DNA from: CAUPWF01 sp963515125
Lineage (GTDB): Bacteria; Bacillota; Clostridia; Lachnospirales; Lachnospiraceae
DNA: 64,000 bases
Reading direction: 5' to 3'
Assembly: GCA_052116865.1 (NCBI GenBank)
Contig: JBQKKG010000015.1
Span: forward strand, 1 to 64,000
Part shown: positions 35,747-42,734 of the stretch, in pieces
How positions within the stretch are numbered: position 1 is the stretch's first letter
Layout: every line of letters starts with the position of its first letter
Notes under the pieces: model-generated
What the model saw: only the letters and a program-made list of their open reading frames with translations
Database searches by the model: none
Told to the model about the DNA's origin: nothing
Position numbers and translations under genes: made by a program

Positions 35747-36171
35747 TCTGCATTCTCCTCAACCGTGTCTGGGACAAATGCCACATGCGCTTCCATATCT
35801 ACTAAAATCATTCCATAGTACTCTGCCCTTGCGAAGAATTTTTCCAAATCATCTTCATCACTTGTGATATCAAAAATTGATTTCAAATATACGATTCCAA
35901 CAGGACTATTCTCGATCCAGTCCCAAAGTCTATCCACTTCACTACGATCAACATCAAGTCCACTGGACTCATCCACAATGATGTCTACAATATCAACATC
36001 TCTTTCTTCTGCATGTGCGCGTATGTTGAAAACCATATTGTGAATCTTGTCATCCGACTTGCGGGTTTTGATGAATATAACACCTTTTCCTGTTGGCTCA
36101 TGTAATGCCTGTTGTTTAATTTTCTGGCTAAAATTCTGATTCGTGTTCTGATTAAATAATTTGTTCTTCAT
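35743..36171 (-). CDS. Degenerate serine-recombinase-like protein
   Basis: A 142-aa protein with a resolvase-like core: GVIFIKTRKSDDKIHNM, then VDIIVDESSGLDVDRSEVDR, then SPVGIVYLKSIFDIT. The TRKS segment aligns with the serine of large serine recombinases, but the RLSR arginines are replaced (SIFDITS). It stands at the start of the gene run leading to XRE and MazF. Its Shine-Dalgarno (AGGAGA) lies in a hairpin overlapping a 30-codon leader frame. Confidence 0.6.
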   Translation of the reverse strand: MKNKLFNQNTNQNFSQKIKQQALHEPTGKGVIFIKTRKSDDKIHNMVFNIRAHAEERDVDIVDIIVDESSGLDVDRSEVDRLWDWIENSPVGIVYLKSIFDITSDEDDLEKFFARAEYYGMILVDMEAHVAFVPDTVEENAE

Positions 36172-36179
36172 GTTTTTGT

Positions 36180-36201
36180 TCTCCTATTCTTGTTTAGGAG
36201 A
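36180..36201 (-). promoter_or_regulatory. Shine-Dalgarno-hiding hairpin
   Basis: TCTCCTA (plus strand 36180-36186) pairs perfectly with TAGGAGA (36195-36201) around an 8-nt loop. On the minus-strand mRNA the downstream arm contains AGGAGA, the ribosome binding site of the 36171 gene, and the stop codon of the 30-aa leader frame. Confidence 0.6.
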
Positions 36202-36276
36202 GCTTTGCGCGCTATACTCTCGTGTGTTTGTGCTTTTTAAAGCATATATAAATGATAACTTGAATCTTCTTTTCAT
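36184..36276 (-). CDS. Putative 30-aa leader peptide
   Basis: A 30-codon frame (MKRRFKLSFIYALKSTNT and so on to SSPKQE) has AGAGGTGG upstream of its ATG. Its stop codon is in the hairpin that masks the next gene's ribosome site, so translating it would open the site. It may serve as a coupling leader rather than a functional peptide. Short and without known relatives to me. Confidence 0.5.
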   Translation of the reverse strand: MKRRFKLSFIYALKSTNTREYSAQSSPKQE

Positions 36277-36698
36277 GTTCCACCTCTTAGGACTATCTTT
36301 TTAGCTCTGTCATCTTTTAAAGACTACTTATTAGAAAGAATTTCTATTTTTATTATTAAATCTACTTTTTCATTTGGCTTAATAAACATCTATGTACAGA
36401 TAATAGCTCCTACTCAAATCAATGAATTTTTGTACAAAAATAGACGCATGAGAAAGGCCAGTTTGAAACTGGTTATCTTTCCTATGCGTCCATGTTTAAT
36501 TTGCTCTTTGCAAGCACCATTACAAAGTAATGCAGTTCGTCTTACATATAATCGGATGATTTTGAATTTCCTGATATCTATTTTCATAAAGTGTATCATA
36601 AACGTCTTAGTTATTAAGTAAGTGATTCAAAACATGGCGTCGTGAATAATTAAGCTGATTGTGATAAACTACCCGAAAACAAACACAGGAGGTTTATC
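36277..36698. other. Intergenic region
   Basis: No gene seen. It holds the 48-nt hairpin described separately (36443-36490) and the outer end of the IS66 relic (GATAAACTACC near 36663). A promoter for the leader and recombinase-like genes must lie near 36300-36420, but I see no clear boxes. Confidence 0.4.
36443..36490 (-). repeat. 48-nt conserved hairpin, copy 1
   Basis: GACGCAT and ATGCGTC form the base of a stem that includes GAAAG/CTTTC and CCAGTTT/AAACTGG. On the minus strand it is followed by TATTTTTG, so it can terminate transcription. A second copy with the same stem and different loop is at 62336-62383. Confidence 0.6.
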
Positions 36699-37100
36699 AT
36701 GTTTAATCGAGAAAGTTATGACCTATGGAAGCAACGAATTGTGAACAAACGATCAGCGGCTTAACAATACCGGAATGGTGTGAGAAGAATCAATTCTCGC
36801 CGCATGCATACTATTACTGGAGAAAAATCATCCGTACACAAAAGGATGAGCATTCTGACTTGCCTATAGCAGCTTTTGCTGAAATCCGGCAGACAGAGAA
36901 GGCTCCAGTTTTATCTTCTGGAGTACTATTAACCTGGAAAGAAAACTTCTGGATGGGATGAAATTTCAATGGCCAAAGACCGAAGAAGAGGTAAAAGACA
37001 TTTCGTTCCGCGGGGTTGAATGGCTATTTGAAGGGCTTTCGGTCGAGCAACAGAAAGCTCACTTGGACATCATGTTAGAACTGAAAGACACCTGTTACTG
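36699..37100 (+). pseudogene. IS66-family accessory genes, decayed
   Basis: From ATG 36699 the frame reads MFNRESYDLWKQRIV, and a 1-bp deletion shifts to EQTISGLTIPEWCEKNQFSP then YYYWRKIIRTQ, an IS66 TnpA-like protein. Downstream FQWPKTEEEVKDIS and GVEWLFEGLSVEQQKAHLDI are the tail of IS66 TnpB. The region between is truncated and the main transposase (TnpC) is absent. Confidence 0.75.
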
Positions 37101-37144
37101 ATACCTTCATATTCATGAATAAATGCCTGTAAATGCAGATAAAT

Positions 37145-37270
37145 TCAACGTTTTACGGTCTTTTGTTTTGTGGAAAACAGCCTGAGCCTTTGGTATTCCT
37201 TATCTGTAAGTCGTACCATAACCTTATGCAAACTTGGATCGCCACATATTGGTCTTCCTGTCTTTGCCAT
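37145..37270 (-). CDS. Short RHH-like protein
   Basis: A 41-aa frame (MAKTGRPICGDPSLHKVMVR, then LTDKEYQRLRLF) with AAGGAG before the ATG. It is the N-terminal ribbon and first helix of a CopG-like RHH protein of mobile elements; the usual second helix is missing, so it is probably truncated by the IS66 relic's arrival. Confidence 0.55.
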   Translation of the reverse strand: MAKTGRPICGDPSLHKVMVRLTDKEYQRLRLFSTKQKTVKR

Positions 37271-37452
37271 TCGCATGCTCCTTCCTTTAACCTAATAACA
37301 TATTCTTTTTCTCAAGCAAAAGTGCAAGCAATATTTATGCATAACATTTTCTATTTTTACTGCCGGCGGCTGCACTTTCAATAACCTCCTTGAAATTAAC
37401 TAATACTCTAAATTGCAAATACTCTATATCTATTTGCATATCAACAATCCTC

Positions 37453-38658
37453 TTATGCAGCTTTTGATGCTTTTAACTCCATATATACCCTTGTCAGTGC
37501 TGATCTAAACGATTGTTTTGTAATCTTTAATCCTCCTGCCTCAGTTCTTGCATCAATTGAAATTGGACAATCTTCTCTTTGCTTATATTCATCAATAATA
37601 CTTTTGTAATTTCCAATGCCTTCCACCTTGTGAGGACAATTACCAAAAATGATAGCAACATATCTATTACTTCCATGAATTCTACTTCCAGCAGTCTTTA
37701 TCTTGTCGTAATCCGTTATGAATTCGAAGTCTGTTTTTTCAAATCCATAGTAATCTCGCGCTATTGCTCTCATTTCAGCCACTCTGATATCTGTATTTCC
37801 CAGGACAAGTATTTTTTCATTCTTCCCCAAAAAATTATGTCCCATTAACTGTTCCTCTTCAGATAAGTTTTCATCCTTTTCATTCTCAGCGTTAAACAAT
37901 CTAATATTAACGAGAGCCCTTTTATATTCTTGATTTTGAGCTTTAAGAGCCCCTATTTCTTCCTGTGAAGTTTTTTCATTATTCTCAACATGAGCTAACA
38001 GCTCATCTATATATCCTTGCATGCTCTCCATCTGATCAAGGAGAATACCTATCGTAATCTCATTCTGGAACTCTGTAAATTCCTCTACTATCTTCTCTGT
38101 TGCCACTTCTACTTCGGGCTCCTCTACAACCTCTTCAATTTCAATCCCTGCATTCTTAATCGCCTTGGACAATGCTGTTTCTCGTCTTTCAACGGTATCC
38201 TTATTAACAGTTACCACCGCATATTCTCTTGGAACATCAATAAACGGTATGTCTCTTTCTTCGACACGGCTCTTATATTTTGCAATGAATCTTGAGAGAT
38301 TCTTGTCAATGTCTCTTTGATTTTTCTTGTTGGATGATTTAACACGATCTGCAAGTTGTTTGATTGAACCAGTATAATGCCCAACATAACCGTCATAGCC
38401 ATTATGTAGACATATCATAATCGAATTATTGTAGTCATCTCTAAATCCAGTATCTAGCCACAAATAATCAGTATAATAACCAGGCTCTGTAGAGCTATTC
38501 AATTTTCGATCAAGATAAAACATTGTATTTTTCTCATTTATAATGAATTTTCTAATCAGTTCAAAATCAACTCTTTTACCTGTCATATTAGAAATTGCAA
38601 TCTCAACATTCTGGGGCTCATCTACTACAATTCTCTTTACAATTTTCACTTCGCTCAT
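37453..38658 (-). CDS. Protein with DUF2325-like C-terminal domain
   Basis: A 401-aa protein. The C-terminal ~115 residues (KILVLGNTDIRVAEMRAIAR, YVAIIFGNCPHKVEG, then SALTRVYMEL) have the Rossmann-like DUF2325 look. The middle has an acidic helical stretch (about 180-250), perhaps a coiled coil. The N-terminal part (FYLDRKLNSS to YTGSIKQLADRV) I do not recognise. AGGAGGAAATAATT precedes the ATG. It follows the DarT1-NADAR genes and may be co-transcribed; role unknown. Confidence 0.5.
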   Translation of the reverse strand: MSEVKIVKRIVVDEPQNVEIAISNMTGKRVDFELIRKFIINEKNTMFYLDRKLNSSTEPGYYTDYLWLDTGFRDDYNNSIMICLHNGYDGYVGHYTGSIKQLADRVKSSNKKNQRDIDKNLSRFIAKYKSRVEERDIPFIDVPREYAVVTVNKDTVERRETALSKAIKNAGIEIEEVVEEPEVEVATEKIVEEFTEFQNEITIGILLDQMESMQGYIDELLAHVENNEKTSQEEIGALKAQNQEYKRALVNIRLFNAENEKDENLSEEEQLMGHNFLGKNEKILVLGNTDIRVAEMRAIARDYYGFEKTDFEFITDYDKIKTAGSRIHGSNRYVAIIFGNCPHKVEGIGNYKSIIDEYKQREDCPISIDARTEAGGLKITKQSFRSALTRVYMELKASKAA

Positions 38659-38745
38659 AATTATTTCCTCCTGGTATTATCTGTTAATATTTACTTTTTC
38701 CATTTTATTCTACGATACCAAATAAGCTGTCCGTTAAACATCCCT

Positions 38746-38925
38746 CTAACGAGCAGGAGCTATCTCAAACTTACTTCCCGCTCTCTCAAGCGAAAGCGAA
38801 TAGCCATGACACATCACATCATGGCAAAGAATAATTAATCCAAATGACACAACCGAATAAGCTATCAGTTTCACTTCTCCTACGTTGATATTAAATAACC
38901 TTTGATTTTGATTCTCTACATTCAT
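38746..38925 (-). CDS. Small membrane protein downstream of NADAR
   Basis: A 59-aa protein with one hydrophobic segment (KLIAYSVVSFGLIILCHDVM, about residues 19-38) and GGAGGA 5 nt before its ATG. It starts 21 bp after the NADAR stop, so it is likely in the DarT1-NADAR operon. No family recognised. It might anchor or modulate the toxin system, which is inference only. Confidence 0.6.
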   Translation of the reverse strand: MNVENQNQRLFNINVGEVKLIAYSVVSFGLIILCHDVMCHGYSLSLERAGSKFEIAPAR

Positions 38926-38946
38926 TTCGTTCCTCCCTAAACAAGC

Positions 38947-39639
38947 CTACATTACACTTGAAAACAAACTCATTTGCTCGTATTTCTCAGGCGTCTCCTG
39001 CCGGTATACTGTACTCAAAAATTGATCTCTATCTACTAAACACAAATCCCAAAGGCCAGCTTGTATCAATCCTGTAGCTATTGCTAAAGCCTTTGCCTGA
39101 CAATTCAAAGATTTTTTAGGATTAAACTCTATATCCGTAAAGGCATCATATGTTATAAGTTTTTTTATGCTCTCTGGTTGTTCACTCAATGCCTTAATAT
39201 ATATCCTGTTATAAAAAAGATCTTTGGGTTCATTGCTGAAGCTCTTCCCATTAAGTATGAATTCTTTCAACTCGCCACTCTCCTTTAGACGCTTATCCTT
39301 TTTTGCTTCCCATGGCATCAACTCCAAAATATCTGTATAGGGACCACCTTTCTCAAATTTTTTACTTCCCTGAAATACACATTCTACGCTCACCACTTTA
39401 CCATTCACTGACATTTTTAAATTAAATGCACTTAATGAAATCCCAAGTTCACTTACGCTCTTTGTTGAAACCTCAAGCACTTTCTTATTTGGAAACATCT
39501 CTGCAAATTCCTTATGAAGTGCTCGTATTGACTTCTGTTTTTGAGTAACAGCAAAGCCATTAAAATACTCAAACTCTATTTCAACCATCTCGAAATATGG
39601 ATATTCCTTTTTTGCTATAAACACAGGTCTTTTTGCCAT
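38947..39639 (-). CDS. DarT1-associated NADAR antitoxin
   Basis: A 230-aa protein of the NADAR group found with DarT1 toxins: KRPVFIAKKEYPYFEMVEIE at the start, ECVFQGSKKFEKGGPYTDI near residue 86, then FYNRIYIKAL and NCQAKALAIATGLIQAGLWD near 180. NADAR proteins of this branch remove ADP-ribose from nucleotides modified by DarT1. The start overlaps the DarT1 stop by 25 bp with AAAGGAGATAAAAA upstream, so toxin and antitoxin are coupled. Confidence 0.85.
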   Translation of the reverse strand: MAKRPVFIAKKEYPYFEMVEIEFEYFNGFAVTQKQKSIRALHKEFAEMFPNKKVLEVSTKSVSELGISLSAFNLKMSVNGKVVSVECVFQGSKKFEKGGPYTDILELMPWEAKKDKRLKESGELKEFILNGKSFSNEPKDLFYNRIYIKALSEQPESIKKLITYDAFTDIEFNPKKSLNCQAKALAIATGLIQAGLWDLCLVDRDQFLSTVYRQETPEKYEQMSLFSSVM

Positions 39640-40316
39640 TTTTTATCTCCTTTCACTACCAATCTTTCATCCGGCTTTATCCCTTGTCTAATCAAGTTAC
39701 TACAAGTTGTACTAAAAAGTTCACTTGAGACATATAAATCAGGATATGGAATGTCATACTCATTCAAAATCCTTAAAACTTTTTGTAATACTATCTCATC
39801 TTCGAAAACAATTCCTTTAATCATTTCATGTGGAATGCTGTTGTGCACCAATACCTCTGCTTGATCATTTGTAGGGCAACAGGCAAGCATTCGCGTACTC
39901 CTATTTCTTATTCCAACGCTTTCTGCAAACAATGAACTAAATGCTTTCTCTCCCGATTTTATATATGCCCCATGGCTCGTTGCTGCATTTATAGGACAGA
40001 ACAAGGTGTCTTCTTTTGAGCACACTAAAGGATCTACAATAAATATCGCCCAATCTCTTACACTCGGAATTTTTTCTTTCTTATTTCTGTAATACCAAAC
40101 ATTGGGATACTGCACTGATGAAGAAATATAATCCTTTCTTCCATCTAATCGATCTTTATCGTTCGTAAATAATAACTTTTTGCTAATTAGATCTGTTGCA
40201 AGAATTCCTTTAACGGAACATAAGATTGCTATAACTTTATTTATCTGCGTCATATGACATAATCTCGTTATCTGTCTTTGCTGTATTATATTTTCGATAT
40301 TTTTATTTTCTTGCAT
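39615..40316 (-). CDS. DarT1-type DNA ADP-ribosyltransferase toxin
   Basis: A 233-aa DarT-family protein. Landmarks are ITRLCHMTQINKV near residue 18, RLDGRKDYISSSVQYPNVWY near 56 (the NAD and guanine/thymine binding region), CPINAATSHGAY and the catalytic Glu in DQAEVLVHNS near 160. DarT enzymes attach ADP-ribose to single-stranded DNA, blocking replication; DarT1 pairs with a NADAR antitoxin, as here. The ATG is preceded by a run of eight G. It lies downstream of a strong terminator, so it has its own promoter. Confidence 0.85.
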   Translation of the reverse strand: MQENKNIENIIQQRQITRLCHMTQINKVIAILCSVKGILATDLISKKLLFTNDKDRLDGRKDYISSSVQYPNVWYYRNKKEKIPSVRDWAIFIVDPLVCSKEDTLFCPINAATSHGAYIKSGEKAFSSLFAESVGIRNRSTRMLACCPTNDQAEVLVHNSIPHEMIKGIVFEDEIVLQKVLRILNEYDIPYPDLYVSSELFSTTCSNLIRQGIKPDERLVVKGDKKWQKDLCL

Positions 40317-40321
40317 TTTTA

Positions 40322-40329
40322 CCCCCCCC
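40322..40329 (-). promoter_or_regulatory. G8 tract as DarT1 ribosome binding site
   Basis: Eight consecutive G residues (minus strand) lie 5 nt upstream of the DarT1 ATG in place of a normal GGAGG. Homopolymer tracts of this length can slip, so translation of the toxin could vary between cells. Confidence 0.5.
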
Positions 40330-40387
40330 GCTATCTTAATGGTATACACTAATCTTACGACACAGTCTCCAATAAATAATTAAAAAA

Positions 40388-40420
40388 ACAGTGCGAAGCT
40401 TCAAATCTACTTCGCACTGT
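40388..40420. terminator. Strong terminator after the DUF2357-like gene
   Basis: ACAGTGCGAAG (40388-40398) pairs perfectly with CTTCGCACTGT (40410-40420), with A- and T-runs on both sides, so it can work in both directions. It separates the large operon from DarT1-NADAR. Confidence 0.8.
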
Positions 40421-40449
40421 TTTTTACAAATCACACACTTATTAACTAA

Positions 40450-42729
40450 CTAGCGTTTCCCACATTTAGGGCATATAGGAATGTATTTAATTCGACCATC
40501 TTCTTGTTCTTCAAATTCAAAATCAGTAATTGTAAGTCTATCAAATATGACTTCTTTCTTAAGTACCATACCAATTGCATCTACATTTGAAATGTCTTGT
40601 TTCTTGATTTCAACAAACGGTCTTGTCCATTCATATTCGCAACCACATCCATTAGCATGTTTAGTTATACCAAAAATTACGCCACACTCTGGATTTTTAC
40701 ATCTCCAGCTATTTCTGCTTTCTTCATTACAATCTGTTCCACCACAAATTGGACAATACTTCTTTTCCTTATTCCATCTGATTAGCAATCTTGCTGTATG
40801 GACTGATACCAATTTCATCAATCTTTGAGCCGAATTAATATCGCCTTGCGATGAAGGTAAAATTGCCGATTTATAATCCCCCCACTTATCAGCATCCTCA
40901 TCTTCATATTTTTCTCCATAACTAAGCAAGCGACTAATTAACTTACTTGATTTTATATTTTTCTTATAATCTGATATATCAATCGGTACAATATATACCG
41001 ATTGATCGTCCGAAGAATCAAGCATCACCTTCGTGCACTTATCAACAGCTACTTCCGAATCTTCCATAAATACATATTGAGGTCGAATATAAAGATGCTC
41101 TGATCTCAACTCTTTAATTGCATTTGAAGCAAATAATGACTCTAGTTCAGAACGCCAAACCTTATCAATCTGTTTTTTGCTTTCTTTCTCCTCATTGCTC
41201 ATTCCTTTTTGGGCAGCCTGATTTATATGAAAAGCATTTTTCAACCTCTTCTGTTCCTCTAAAGACGGCTTCTCATGAAATACAATAACCTTTCCATCAT
41301 GATCGATTTCGACTCCTACCGGGATTAGTTTTCCAATGTCTTCAATATATCTTAATCCCTTTTCTGGAATAGCATACTTATATGATTGTTTCTCCACAAA
41401 TGTTAACCTAATATCAGTCGCACCAAATCTATTCTTTTCCGTGCTTACTAGATAAATCATCGCATCAGCATCAAATCTGGCATTAACATACATTGACCCA
41501 TCTAACTGAACCTTAAAGACAGATTGGTTAGTCGGCTTACACTCTAACAACTTAAAGACATACAAAAGCAATATAATTACATACATGGTGTAGCATTCTG
41601 AAATACTTACATCTACAGAATCTATCACGCCCAAGGATTCTTGTTGATCTTGTACTACCTGTCTATGTATTTCGCACCACAAACGATACAATGCATTATA
41701 CCTTGAATCTTTTTTCAAAATATTTGTTGGTTGAATGTTTCTGCTGATATGTTTCTTTTTATCGATACTTCGATAGAATTGAGATGCTTCTACTGTCGAG
41801 AAGTTTTTCTCTATCTTGCACCAGCTATCAAACAGTTTTTTTAGAGAATCATTTTCATTTTGCCTTTCTCCGACATCATAATCTGGCAGAAGTTGTTTAA
41901 ATACTCTCAATCTCTTGTAGTCCGACAATGACTCACCATACGCATCCCAATCAATAGCACTGATATTTTGTTGAATGGTTTTCTCAATACTTTTTGCTTG
42001 CCTATGCACGTATTTCAGAACATCACCAACAGCCATTTTAAAGAAAATATTTTCATATATGTTAATCTCATCCTCGAAAATATCCGCACGGAGTCTATTT
42101 GGAATTAAGCCGTTTAAAGTACGGGCTTTCCAATGTTCCGAATGAGATGCCAAATGATCCATCGTTCTCGAATTAATTCTTTTTACCAAATTAACATCAA
42201 GAATAGCTTCATCCGTTCTTAAGCTTTGCTTAGGATGAGAGCAAATATCCATTACCATTGGAACAGTTTCCGATATTTTTCTTAGTAAAGTTTGATCATC
42301 ATATCCAGCAAAAGGTTTCTTTTCAATAATCAGTGAAACCTCGTCCTTTTGAATTGCTTCAAATAGTTTTAATATCGAATACTCCTCATCAACACGAAAT
42401 GTATCTTCAATCTGTCCCATAAATTTATAAAGATTGATGACATCAACTTCATCTGGAAGTTTTGTATTATCTAACGAAAAAACATACTTAGAAAATATAT
42501 TTTCACCTCTTACAATAATTGAACACGAATTAGTCCTATCCCAAAAAATTGGAAAGATATGCTCTCCCTTTTCAGTAAATTCTTCTTCTATTCCATTACA
42601 CTCAACCTTAACTTCCTCATTTTCATTTAAATGAATACTAAGGATATTATCATAAAATGATACAGTATGTTTTCCACTTTCAGCTGATAGCAATGTATTA
42701 CCAGCGGCATTTTTAACATAAATCTGCAT
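40450..42729 (-). CDS. DUF2357-like zinc-ribbon protein, McrB partner
   Basis: A 759-aa protein. A segment near residues 215-245 (NRLRADIFEDEINIYENIFF) resembles the DUF2357 family, in which an (E/D)xxxxxYENRF core is usual and which accompanies McrB-like ATPases in place of McrC. The C-terminal part has a zinc ribbon (CPICGGTDC, CKNPECG near 660) and a last CPKCGKR. I use the ATG after GGGTGAT; a GTG three codons earlier overlaps the preceding stop. It likely forms the DNA-handling or nuclease partner of the AAA+ protein; no catalytic motif was firmly identified. Confidence 0.6.
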   Translation of the reverse strand: MQIYVKNAAGNTLLSAESGKHTVSFYDNILSIHLNENEEVKVECNGIEEEFTEKGEHIFPIFWDRTNSCSIIVRGENIFSKYVFSLDNTKLPDEVDVINLYKFMGQIEDTFRVDEEYSILKLFEAIQKDEVSLIIEKKPFAGYDDQTLLRKISETVPMVMDICSHPKQSLRTDEAILDVNLVKRINSRTMDHLASHSEHWKARTLNGLIPNRLRADIFEDEINIYENIFFKMAVGDVLKYVHRQAKSIEKTIQQNISAIDWDAYGESLSDYKRLRVFKQLLPDYDVGERQNENDSLKKLFDSWCKIEKNFSTVEASQFYRSIDKKKHISRNIQPTNILKKDSRYNALYRLWCEIHRQVVQDQQESLGVIDSVDVSISECYTMYVIILLLYVFKLLECKPTNQSVFKVQLDGSMYVNARFDADAMIYLVSTEKNRFGATDIRLTFVEKQSYKYAIPEKGLRYIEDIGKLIPVGVEIDHDGKVIVFHEKPSLEEQKRLKNAFHINQAAQKGMSNEEKESKKQIDKVWRSELESLFASNAIKELRSEHLYIRPQYVFMEDSEVAVDKCTKVMLDSSDDQSVYIVPIDISDYKKNIKSSKLISRLLSYGEKYEDEDADKWGDYKSAILPSSQGDINSAQRLMKLVSVHTARLLIRWNKEKKYCPICGGTDCNEESRNSWRCKNPECGVIFGITKHANGCGCEYEWTRPFVEIKKQDISNVDAIGMVLKKEVIFDRLTITDFEFEEQEDGRIKYIPICPKCGKR

Positions 42730-42734
42730 GATTA

